Source: DIGJ01 sp031553075 (GTDB lineage Bacteria > Bacillota > Clostridia > Lachnospirales > Lachnospiraceae). From it: 11,594 nt of DNA. The position numbers and the translations under genes are program-made. The stretch spans positions 1 through 11,594 of the forward strand of contig JAVBLX010000105.1 in the NCBI GenBank assembly GCA_031553075.1. Reading direction: 5' to 3'. A model generated the notes under the pieces. That model saw only the letters and a list, made by a program, of their open reading frames with translations. It had not been told where the DNA came from and searched no databases. Numbering within the stretch: position 1 is the first letter of the stretch; every line of letters starts with the position of its first letter. This document shows positions 1-5,642 of the stretch, one piece after another.

Positions 1-141
1 GGTGGTGGTAATGTACAGTGTCTGCCCAAACAGCTCGTATTGACCATAGGCCTGCACGCCAAGTGTAATGTCACTTTCCCCATGAATCAGATTGGTTCCG
101 GCGGCTAAATTTCCCGCCAAAAATGTGATCCCTTTACTCAC
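1..141 (-). CDS. atpB: ATP synthase F0 subunit a, N-terminal part (cut by window edge)
   Basis: A GTG-initiated reading frame of 47 codons runs off the left edge. It begins MSKGITFLAG and ends FGQTLYITTT; the last part resembles the stretch before the first membrane helix of F0 subunit a (compare WITTTH in clostridial proteins). Subunit a forms the two proton half-channels against the c-ring in the membrane. The start is 4 bases after the atpI stop and is preceded by an AGGAAG-like ribosome binding site, which fits the usual order atpZ-atpI-atpB. The channel helices and the essential arginine lie outside the window, so the assignment rests on context and this short N-terminus. Confidence 0.72.
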   Translation of the reverse strand, partial: MSKGITFLAGNLAAGTNLIHGESDITLGVQAYGQYELFGQTLYITTT

Positions 142-145
142 TCTT

Positions 146-547
146 TCACTCTTCCTTTCTGTATATTTTTGATGTAAGCATTTTATGAATTAATGGCTGC
201 ATATAAGCTGCAAGCTTAAGTGCCAACATTCCAATAACGACTCCTGCCAGACTCATATACTGAGACAACAGGAAAGCCACGACCACCGCAGCTGCCATAA
301 TGCCATAGCGTATCATGGACATTTTGTATGCATAGTTCCTGGCCCTCTTTCCATCAAAATCCAAGGTCTTATCAACTCCCTGGAACATATGCCAGGCAAG
401 ACCTGCAGACAATAAAACTCCGTAGAATACCCCCAGTCCATAGGAAAGCTTGTTTTCTACTATAATAAGACCTATTACTTCTGCTGCAATTCCATATATA
501 ATAATTCCGATCATTAAATCGAAAAAGGTTTCCTTTGCCTGCTTCAC
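146..547 (-). CDS. atpI: ATP synthase subunit I (AtpI family)
   Basis: This 133-residue protein has about four hydrophobic segments (roughly residues 8-29, 34-53, 80-97 and 100-118) and a basic C-terminus, the layout of the ATP_synt_I family. AtpI-type proteins help assemble the c-ring or carry Mg2+/Ca2+ for the F0 sector and are usually encoded at the head of the atp operon. The start is GTG at 545-547, supported by an AGGAG about 7 bases upstream. It lies between atpZ and atpB on the same strand, 4 bases before atpB, so the three are almost certainly co-transcribed. Sequence is poorly conserved in this family, so the name depends on topology, size and position. Confidence 0.82.
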   Translation of the reverse strand: MKQAKETFFDLMIGIIIYGIAAEVIGLIIVENKLSYGLGVFYGVLLSAGLAWHMFQGVDKTLDFDGKRARNYAYKMSMIRYGIMAAAVVVAFLLSQYMSLAGVVIGMLALKLAAYMQPLIHKMLTSKIYRKEE

Positions 548-570
548 GTCTGACTCCTAACCCTGCATCC

Positions 571-675
571 AAGGGGTTTCTTAATTTTTACTTTCTTAAT
601 TTACTTTCTTTCTTTGAGTTCTCTCTTATTCTGACTTCTTTTATTCCGGTTTCTTTCATTTTTGTTTCTTCTACT
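571..675 (-). repeat. Degenerate 15-bp tandem repeat between atpZ and atpI
   Basis: Read on the minus strand, the spacer divides into seven successive 15-base purine-rich units. Examples are AGTAGAAGAAACAAA, AATGAAAGAAACCGG, AATAAAAGAAGTCAG, AATAAGAGAGAACTC and ATTAAGAAACCCCTT. The period is 15 (five codons), so several units place a stop codon at the same phase of the atpZ frame. The first unit contains the atpZ stop. The array makes up most of the 123-base gap between atpZ and atpI. It looks like an old slippage expansion of the lysine/glutamate-coding 3' end of atpZ. No function can be read from it. Confidence 0.6.
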
Positions 676-976
676 TTGGTTCACTGTCTTTTTTCAAATC
701 ATCAAAATATTTCTGTTTTTTTAATTCTTTTTCTAAATCTTTGGCATAAAAGCTTTTGGTAAAAAGATAAGCATTTCGAAATGCGGCCAGAATTCCCGCC
801 ATGAGAAAAATAAAAAACCAACAATTTGTTGACAGCCATCCATCCAGTTTTATCCCAATAAATAAACCAATTAAAATAGGCACCATCATGGCTATGCCCA
901 TCTGAGATATGGTGGCCAAACTCTTCCAAATTATGTGGTCCTTCTTCACACAAACTCCTATCCGCATATTTCTCAT
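671..976 (-). CDS. atpZ: AtpZ/AtpI-type F0F1 ATPase accessory membrane protein
   Basis: This 101-residue protein has two membrane helices (about residues 28-46 and 52-69) and a highly charged C-terminal tail (LEKELKKQKYFDDLKKD). That is the layout of the AtpZ / F0F1-ATPase_chap family, found first in many Firmicute atp operons and linked to Mg2+/Ca2+ transport or ATP synthase assembly. It is the promoter-proximal gene of the minus-strand atp operon, with a strong promoter 47 bases upstream. The start is uncertain: ATG at 974-976 and a second ATG three codons later both lack a strong Shine-Dalgarno sequence. Its 3' end runs into the 15-bp repeat array. Confidence 0.8.
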   Translation of the reverse strand: MRNMRIGVCVKKDHIIWKSLATISQMGIAMMVPILIGLFIGIKLDGWLSTNCWFFIFLMAGILAAFRNAYLFTKSFYAKDLEKELKKQKYFDDLKKDSEPK

Positions 977-1022
977 GCTCTTTTATCTTTCATTAAAATA
1001 GTGCTAAAATACTAATAATGCT

Positions 1023-1051
1023 ATTATACATATTTTCATGAGAAATGTCCA
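1023..1051 (-). promoter_or_regulatory. Sigma-A type promoter of the atp operon
   Basis: On the minus strand TGGACA (1046-1051) is followed after exactly 17 bases by a perfect TATAAT (1023-1028). Five of six -35 bases and six of six -10 bases match consensus. Transcription would start near 1016, giving a leader of about 40 bases before atpZ. No operator or riboswitch is evident. An 8+8 base palindrome centred on 1090 lies about 40 bases upstream of the -35 box and could bind a regulator. Confidence 0.75.
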
Positions 1052-1113
1052 TATTTTCTCTACAAATCCGAAACGTTTTCATAAATATTGAATATTTAAT
1101 ACAAATATTTTAA

Positions 1114-1171
1114 TAACTTTCTCTTTTATTTTTTAATGTTACTGTTTTGATAACTTCCTCTTTTTATTTTT
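1114..1171. repeat. Short direct repeat in the atpZ / DUF402 divergent spacer
   Basis: A T-rich motif starting TAACTTTCTCTTTTATTTTT at 1114 recurs as TAACTTCCTCTTTTTATTTT at 1151, a period of 37 bases. Both copies lie in the 269-base AT-rich divergent spacer. It may be an upstream element or simply low-complexity sequence. The rest of the spacer holds only the two promoters and the palindrome around 1090. Confidence 0.35.
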
Positions 1172-1180
1172 GGCAGACCG

Positions 1181-1240
1181 TGCTATACTATATAAAATTC
1201 TCTCCCGAGTTTTATCAGAGGGAATGATCAGAATAGGAGA
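1181..1240 (+). promoter_or_regulatory. Extended -10 promoter and ribosome binding site of the DUF402 gene
   Basis: TGCTATACT (1181-1189) is an extended -10 element (TGnTATACT). The region 17 bases upstream is only T-rich, as is common for extended -10 promoters. An AGGAGA Shine-Dalgarno at 1235-1240 lies 5 bases before the ATG at 1246 and fixes the start. The predicted transcript leader is about 50 bases. Confidence 0.55.
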
Positions 1241-1245
1241 GTACC

Positions 1246-1728
1246 ATGGATAAGACGCCTGATTTATTTCGAAAACGTTATCTTCCCGATGAGTTAATAT
1301 TCTTAAAGGACGACATTATCTTAAAACAATCCGATGATTTAATTATAACCAGCTGGGATACTTTAAAACCCCGGTCGGATATTAAATGCGGACTTTCTGC
1401 TTATTTTCTGAAGGAAGGGTATAAAATAAGCAAGGTTTATAATGCCAATGATGAATTGGTATACTGGTACTGTGATATTATTGATTCGGTTTACGATGAT
1501 GAGGCTAATTCCTATACTTTCCATGATTTGCTGGTGGATATTACCGTGGATGGTTGTGGGTTTGTGAAGGTTTTGGATTTGGACGAGATTGGCGATTTGC
1601 TGGAACAAGGGAAAATTACGCCTGCTATGTGCATTCGTGCCCTTCGAACCGCAGATAAGCTGCTGCGGATTATTTATAATGGTGATTTTTATCAATTGCA
1701 AAAGTATATTGAAGAGATAGAGGCCTAA
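1246..1728 (+). CDS. DUF402 family protein (Ntdp/YgaC-like nucleoside phosphatase fold)
   Basis: This 160-residue soluble protein matches DUF402. The core runs from about residue 62 to 125: KVYNANDELVYWYCDI followed by the aspartate-rich strand around residues 94-113 (HDLLVDITVDG, VKVLDLDEI). It then has the family's closing helices around residues 114-145, including GKITPAMCIRALRTADKLL. The tryptophan-tyrosine-x-aspartate and later acidic residues correspond to the metal-binding acids of staphylococcal Ntdp, which hydrolyses nucleoside tri- and diphosphates. It stands alone, divergent from atp and convergent with the ywlE-type gene. Substrate cannot be predicted; related members include RNA-linked Fau and FomD-type enzymes. 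Confidence 0.82.
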   Translation: MDKTPDLFRKRYLPDELIFLKDDIILKQSDDLIITSWDTLKPRSDIKCGLSAYFLKEGYKISKVYNANDELVYWYCDIIDSVYDDEANSYTFHDLLVDITVDGCGFVKVLDLDEIGDLLEQGKITPAMCIRALRTADKLLRIIYNGDFYQLQKYIEEIEA

Positions 1729-1739
1729 AGCTTATTTCC

Positions 1740-1799
1740 AGTACACCGTATCATAAGTTTGGGTGCTTATATGCCCATAAACTTAATCTTCGATGTACT
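1740..1799 (+). other. Imperfect stem-loop downstream of the DUF402 gene
   Basis: AGTACA (1740-1745) can pair with TGTACT (1794-1799). Inside, TAAGTTTGGG (1754-1763) pairs with CCC (1774-1776) and AAACTTA (1779-1785) across a two-base bulge, leaving a loop of about 10 bases. The gene stop is only about 12 bases upstream. No U-run follows, so this is not a standard terminator. It may be a 3'-end structure or a small RNA element. Confidence 0.4.
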
Positions 1800-1840
1800 A
1801 GTGCGGTATATTAGCTTGCATAACCCTTGTTAAAATGTTT

Positions 1841-1909
1841 GAAGACTAAAAGAAGAAAAGCTTTCAAAAATCAAATGCTTTTTTGAAATGCTTTTCTTTT
1901 TTAGTCTTC
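1841..1909. terminator. Long hairpin between convergent genes, probable bidirectional terminator
   Basis: The left arm 1841-1870 (starting GAAGACTAAAAG, ending TTTCAAAAA) is almost completely complementary to 1879-1909 (starting TTTTTTGAAA, ending TTTTTTAGTCTTC). The loop is 8 bases (TCAAATGC) and only small offsets interrupt the stem. Its position between the plus-strand DUF402 gene and the minus-strand phosphatase gene fits a shared terminator. The T-rich tracts are inside the stem rather than directly after it, so termination efficiency is uncertain. Confidence 0.6.
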
Positions 1910-1936
1910 CATATTATATTATTTTCTTCAATTTAT

Positions 1937-2000
1937 CCTTAGATTTAAACTTATTAATCCTTTGATCCAAGCTTTTTAACCCTTAGGTTTAAGCTTTAAT
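1937..2000. repeat. Diverged direct repeat downstream of the ywlE-type gene
   Basis: CCTTAGATTTAAACTTATTA at 1937 recurs as CCTTAGGTTTAAGCTTTAAT at 1981-2000, 44 bases apart. A small hairpin (TTAACCC-TTA-GGTTTAA) overlaps the second copy and could serve as a weak terminator for the minus-strand gene that ends at 2007. Confidence 0.35.
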
Positions 2001-2006
2001 TTGTTT

Positions 2007-2474
2007 TTATATCTCATGCTCGCCATTCAACTTCACGGTAACCTTTTTGGCAAGGCGGTAAAGCTCGCTATAGCAATTCTCATAATCCACCAGATCACCG
2101 CCATAGGGATCTACCACTTCCCCTTCCTCATCTACAAACTCTTTAATGGAGTAGACGTTGTCAAAGGTCTGAAATTCTTCCATAATTTTACTTTTGTGAT
2201 TCCCTGTCATAGTGAGGACAAGGGTATCTTCGTTAATATCCTTCTGTCTTAGCTGTCTTGCCACATGATTTTCCAGCTTTAATCCACGACTGGCTATGAC
2301 TGTCTCTGCCTTAGGATTTGCTGGTTCAGGAAACAACACAACAAGTCCTCTAGAGCTTGCCTTAATTTCATTTTCAAATTGCAGGCTTTTAAAAATCGTC
2401 TCTGCCATCGGGCTCCTGCAGGTATTTCCGGTGCAGACAAATAATACTTTGTTATACTTTTTCCTGTCACTCAT
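2007..2474 (-). CDS. ywlE: Low-molecular-weight protein-arginine phosphatase, YwlE type
   Basis: This 155-residue protein has the low-molecular-weight phosphatase P-loop CTGNTCRS at residues 14-21, with the nucleophile at Cys14 and the phosphate-binding Arg20. The general-acid loop DPYGG starts at Asp122. Thr18 within the P-loop corresponds to Thr11 of Bacillus YwlE, the residue that favours phosphoarginine; tyrosine phosphatases usually have Ile or Leu there. It would reverse McsB-type arginine phosphorylation of proteins. The ATG overlaps the last 4 bases of the Sua5-type gene (ATGA), so the two are translationally coupled, as in other Firmicutes. Specificity is inferred from the threonine alone. 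Confidence 0.88.
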   Translation of the reverse strand: MSDRKKYNKVLFVCTGNTCRSPMAETIFKSLQFENEIKASSRGLVVLFPEPANPKAETVIASRGLKLENHVARQLRQKDINEDTLVLTMTGNHKSKIMEEFQTFDNVYSIKEFVDEEGEVVDPYGGDLVDYENCYSELYRLAKKVTVKLNGEHEI

Positions 2475-3550
2475 ACGGTGTCCTCCCCTAATCCATCACT
2501 CTTTATGACCTGATAGGCGGCGGCCTTTAGCAGCCGGTTCATAATCGCCTGTCCGAAATCACTCTCCCCAAAGCTTTCGGAATATATGAGGTCAATCTCC
2601 AACGCATCAAATTCTCTTAGTACTTCATAAAGTCCTCTCGCAATGGACTCTTTATCTTCTCTGGAACCAATTATCTTTATCACGTCGCCGATATAAGCGT
2701 CTTTGGTTTCTTCTGTGGCAACAATTCCAACTCTTTTTCCTTCTGCCTGTGCTTCCCTCACCTTTTGATTAATGGTTTTAATTGTGGTTTTAGAATCCGC
2801 TTCCACAATAACCAGATCCGCTTTGGGGGCATAATGTTTATACTTCATGCCGGGCGCTTTGGGAACCAGATTTTCATCTACCTTATGAGCTAATATGGCT
2901 TTGTCAATTTCTATCGGACCAATCACCTCTTCCAGCATTTCTTTGGTAATGAAGCCCGGTCTTAAGATAGTGGGCACCTGGCCGGTTAAGTCCACAATGG
3001 TGGATTCGATTCCGATACCTACTTTTCCGCCATCAATTATCATATCGATTCTGCCCTCCATGTCATCCTTTACGTGGGATGCTTTGGTTGGGCTTGGACG
3101 CCCGGAAAGGTTGGCACTGGGTGCTGCTATGCAAACACCTGAGGCTTTAAGCAGTGCCAGTGCAATAGGATGTGACGGCATACGCACTGCTACGGTATTC
3201 AGTCCTCCGGTAGTACCATAAGGAACTTCTTCCTTCTTATGGAAAACCATGGTGAGGGGACCTGGCCAGAATGTATCAGCCAGCTTTTTAGCTTCTATCG
3301 GGATTTCCCTTGTCAGTTTTTCAAGGTCTTTCCTATCACCAATATGTATAATTAATGGATTATCTGAGGGTCTTCCTTTTGCTTCATATATTTTCCTCGC
3401 TGAATCCTCCCTCAGACCATCGCCCCCCAAACCATATACGGTTTCCGTTGGAAAGGCAACCAGGCCACCGGATTGTAAAATGCGGGCAGCCTCTTTAAAG
3501 TCTTCTGGTATTATATTGTTGGATTGTATTTGTTTCATTATTGTTTTCAT
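2471..3550 (-). CDS. ywlC: L-threonylcarbamoyladenylate synthase (Sua5/YwlC), two-domain form
   Basis: The 359-residue protein makes threonylcarbamoyl-AMP from threonine, bicarbonate and ATP, the first step of the t6A37 tRNA modification. The YrdC domain covers about residues 10-210. It contains FPTETVYGLG (33-42), KGRPSDNPL (58-66) and APSANLSG (143-150), the usual substrate-binding motifs. PGMKYKHYAP (233-242) is the conserved Sua5 linker, and a C-terminal Sua5 domain of about 110 residues follows. Length and domain order are normal. The ATG at 3548-3550 lies only about 8 bases after a perfect -10 box, so the mRNA may have little or no leader; an alternative ATG four codons inside also lacks a ribosome binding site. 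Confidence 0.93.
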   Translation of the reverse strand: MKTIMKQIQSNNIIPEDFKEAARILQSGGLVAFPTETVYGLGGDGLREDSARKIYEAKGRPSDNPLIIHIGDRKDLEKLTREIPIEAKKLADTFWPGPLTMVFHKKEEVPYGTTGGLNTVAVRMPSHPIALALLKASGVCIAAPSANLSGRPSPTKASHVKDDMEGRIDMIIDGGKVGIGIESTIVDLTGQVPTILRPGFITKEMLEEVIGPIEIDKAILAHKVDENLVPKAPGMKYKHYAPKADLVIVEADSKTTIKTINQKVREAQAEGKRVGIVATEETKDAYIGDVIKIIGSREDKESIARGLYEVLREFDALEIDLIYSESFGESDFGQAIMNRLLKAAAYQVIKSDGLGEDTV

Positions 3551-3557
3551 GTTGGTT

Positions 3558-3587
3558 ATTATAGCACAGTTTGATGTGACTTGGCAA
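3558..3587 (-). promoter_or_regulatory. Promoter of the ywlC-ywlE operon, close to the start codon
   Basis: On the minus strand TTGCCA (3582-3587) is followed after 18 bases by TATAAT (3558-3563), which also carries an extended TGC before it. The match is close to consensus. The expected start point is about base 3550-3551, at the A of the first ATG, so the transcript appears leaderless or nearly so. Confidence 0.7.
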
Positions 3588-3617
3588 ATAGAGCCTTCTT
3601 TTTAGGAAGATAGACTG

Positions 3618-4805
3618 TCAATCTGGAATGTTACCCGATGGTTGATGGCTGATTTCATTCTCACGCCCAATTTGCTTCTGATCCGCAATTCCAATCAATT
3701 CCCTTTCACTTTCTACATCACCAGAAAAAGGATAGATACAGGCAGTCTTTTCAAACCGCTCTTTCATTTTCGCAGCCTTTGCAGTATCCTTTTCTGCCAT
3801 CAATGCATACACATATTCAGTTCGGGCAACCGTAAGAAAAGACTTCATGGACTTCATAAAGCTCCGTTGCTGCTTATCCAATAACTCATCCAGCTTTTCC
3901 CGGCGGTTTTCATCAATTAGCTCACAATAAATCAAATCACAGGTTAGCAGATTACGGTGCAAACCGACTATAGCCGTATCCATTTTCAATAGCTGGTCCA
4001 TTAATTGATGAGCCTCTGTAAATGCGCATTCGTCCATTAACCGGCTACAAGCAAGAGCTCCCATTACGGCAATCATGCTATTTTTCATTTCCTCCGGAGA
4101 TGGCACAGCAAACCATTCTTCCGGCATGTCCTTCAGTCGAACACCACGAGTGACCTGTTCATTGGCCTTTAACTGAATCCAGAACGCGCGCAATGCGGTC
4201 TTGTCTTTTCCCAAGGACAGCGCATTATATCCATCATTATTCACAGTGCCAAGGCGCATGGGCACTCCGTTCATTAGCGCAATAATAAAACCAATTATGG
4301 CAGCCATTAAAAACAGTGTAGAAAAAAATGGACTATTTCCATAAAGACGATATAGTAGTACAAATAGTAGCATTGCTATAATATTAGCCAATGCACCACC
4401 CATGTTATAAAGGACAAACGGAATCTTTCCATCCTCCATCTCCGGCGGAATCATCAAACATTGTCCACCCGTACCGGCGATTGAGAATTTACGAAAGCGT
4501 ATTTTCCCATCTTCCTTAATCCACATCAGCTTGCCAATGCGAAAGGACGAATAACGGTATCCCGTCAGTAGCCCGAAAATAAGGTGACCCCCTTCGTGAA
4601 TGATAATATGCAGATACATCATCAGATACATTCCAACGAAAAGCCCCGCCAGGATAAATAAATACTTACCCCTGTCCTTGCCGGAATGGAGGGCATAAAC
4701 CATGTATTTGCCCATTAGAAGACCGCAGCAAACTCCCATTAATAAAAAGAACCACACACCTATGTAGTTTCTCCATGTTCCCTTTTGTTTTTTCTTATTA
4801 CTCAC
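3618..4805 (-). CDS. M50-like membrane zinc metallopeptidase
   Basis: The 395-residue protein has membrane segments at about residues 15-37, 47-69, 135-155 and 160-180. HEGGH at 70-74, at the end of the second segment, is the HExxH zinc motif. NGVPMRLGTVNNDG (179-192) resembles the NxxPxxxxDG motif of the third zinc ligand (Asp191) in site-2 proteases, so an intramembrane active site seems complete. The C-terminal 200 residues are soluble and helical without a recognised domain. The start is GTG at 4803-4805 with AGGAGG about 10 bases upstream. No obvious substrate gene (anti-sigma factor or peptide precursor) is adjacent, so its target is unknown. Confidence 0.75.
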   Translation of the reverse strand: MSNKKKQKGTWRNYIGVWFFLLMGVCCGLLMGKYMVYALHSGKDRGKYLFILAGLFVGMYLMMYLHIIIHEGGHLIFGLLTGYRYSSFRIGKLMWIKEDGKIRFRKFSIAGTGGQCLMIPPEMEDGKIPFVLYNMGGALANIIAMLLFVLLYRLYGNSPFFSTLFLMAAIIGFIIALMNGVPMRLGTVNNDGYNALSLGKDKTALRAFWIQLKANEQVTRGVRLKDMPEEWFAVPSPEEMKNSMIAVMGALACSRLMDECAFTEAHQLMDQLLKMDTAIVGLHRNLLTCDLIYCELIDENRREKLDELLDKQQRSFMKSMKSFLTVARTEYVYALMAEKDTAKAAKMKERFEKTACIYPFSGDVESERELIGIADQKQIGRENEISHQPSGNIPD

Positions 4806-4854
4806 GTTTAATTTCCCTCCTCTAGAATGTCTTATCTCATTAACCCTCTATACT

Positions 4855-5022
4855 CTAACCTTCTACATCATTTCTTAATAAATACTCCTGATAGCACTTC
4901 ACCAACGGTGCCATTAGCCGAATAGAAACCGGATAAACTCTATTTCCATTCATATAAACACATCGATTTTTTTCAATAGATACAAGTTTGTGAATGAAAC
5001 GCCACAAATCAGTAAACTTGTG
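4855..5022 (-). pseudogene. Unrecognised gene tail, remnant
   Basis: A 55-codon open stretch ends in TAG at 4855-4857 and has an in-frame TAA at 5023-5025 upstream. The translation looks like genuine protein (FIHKLVSIEKNRCVYMNG, then IRLMAPLVKCYQEYLLRN). There is no good start codon with a ribosome binding site; the first ATG is about 24 codons in. It is probably the C-terminal end of a gene cut off when the neighbouring repeat copy arrived. I do not recognise the family. Confidence 0.35.
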
Positions 5023-5036
5023 TTATAGTGGCGTTT
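4982..5036. repeat. Two interlocked inverted repeats at the island border
   Basis: ACAAGTTT (4982-4989) pairs with AAACTTGT (5014-5021), and AAACGCCAC (4997-5005) pairs with GTGGCGTTT (5028-5036). The two stems interleave, so they could form only as alternatives or as a pseudoknot. They span the stop of the minus-strand remnant copy A at 5009. The second stem sits where the terminator lies in copy B (9441-9483), although no strong T-run follows. Confidence 0.5.
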
Positions 5037-5245
5037 GGCTCTACTGTAGTATCAGACATCGGATTACTTGGTGTCTGAGTATTTACCTCTAGGTAGACTA
5101 AGATCTCTTCCAAAATCCCCTTCGCCATCAGCTCCTGATACGCTTCTGTCCCCAGTTTTTCAGCTTCTTTATAGTTTGACAAAAAACCACACTCGGGCTC
5201 TGTCGCGTTGCGACTAAAAAACATACCCGCAAGAATTAGCTTCAA
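5009..5245 (-). pseudogene. Duplicated gene tail, copy A (unknown family)
   Basis: A 78-codon frame whose residues about 9-55 closely match copy B at 9498-9752. Both contain ECGFLSNY, EAEKLGT, AYQELMAKGILE and YLE.NTQ, followed by a Pro/Thr-rich acidic tail. The nucleotide match is strongest over 5079-5221. The first residues do not match copy B and no clear ribosome binding site precedes the ATG at 5245, so this is most likely the 3' end of a larger gene left after rearrangement. The family is not recognised. Confidence 0.5.
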
Positions 5246-5465
5246 TGTTTAATGTGATTCACTTCATTCATTATAAGACAAACTCATAATGAACCACAAT
5301 ACCTATTTTTTTTATATCCCACCACCTTTTCATTCTGTTTGCATATAGGAGAAGGCTAGAGCGAGAAAACATATGGCTGAAAGATATTCCATTTTGAGAT
5401 CAAGAATGGTAATATAACAAACAAGATTATCGTGAAAACCTGTTTATTTTACGTATCATATCATG

Positions 5466-5498
5466 TATACTATTGTTACAAATATTGGAGTGAGGTGG
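5466..5498 (+). promoter_or_regulatory. Candidate promoter and ribosome binding site at the head of the defence cassette
   Basis: TATACT at 5466-5471 could be a -10 box; the -35 region (TGTTTA/TTTATT around 5441-5448) is weak. A strong Shine-Dalgarno-like GGAGTGAGGTGG (5487-5498) lies 4 bases before the ATG at 5503. This is the only promoter-like signal between copy A and the ATPase gene. The rest of the 400-base stretch 5246-5642 shows no other supported gene. Confidence 0.4.
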
Positions 5499-5502
5499 CA
5501 TT

Positions 5503-5599
5503 ATGGCTATAATGGAAAGTTAAAGTTGTCACTAAAATTGAGGACGATGGAATTACTAAAAGGGGGGATTGGAACAAATCTCTTTTGCATGAATTTTAA
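5503..5599 (+). pseudogene. Small frameshifted leader ORF
   Basis: The ATG at 5503 has a good ribosome binding site but hits TAA after six codons (MAIMES). In the next frame a protein-like stretch continues (KVVTKIEDDGITKRGDWNKS, then LLHEF) to TAA at 5597-5599. The joined product would be about 31 residues. It could be a broken small gene, the surviving start of a truncated gene, or a short leader peptide. The ATPase gene follows 43 bases later. Confidence 0.3.
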
Positions 5600-5642
5600 A
5601 TGCTTATGAGAAAGTATTAAAGAAATTGAAAGGATGTCAAAT

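Noticed and set aside
535..762. Plus-strand 75-residue hydrophobic frame
   Set aside because: It is the complement of the purine-rich 15-bp repeats and the atpZ tail; its phenylalanine/leucine/serine bias comes from that sequence composition.
1083..1097. AAATATT-G-AATATTT palindrome as a specific regulator operator
   Set aside because: The match is perfect but made only of A/T in an AT-rich spacer; it corresponds to no operator I can name.
2895..3605. Plus-strand frames opposite the Sua5-type gene
   Set aside because: The minus strand carries the full Sua5 motif set, so the plus-strand frames are shadows.
5373..5417. 14-codon ORF (MAERYSILRSRMVI)
   Set aside because: Too short, poorly spaced from the AGGAGAAGG upstream, and without any other support.
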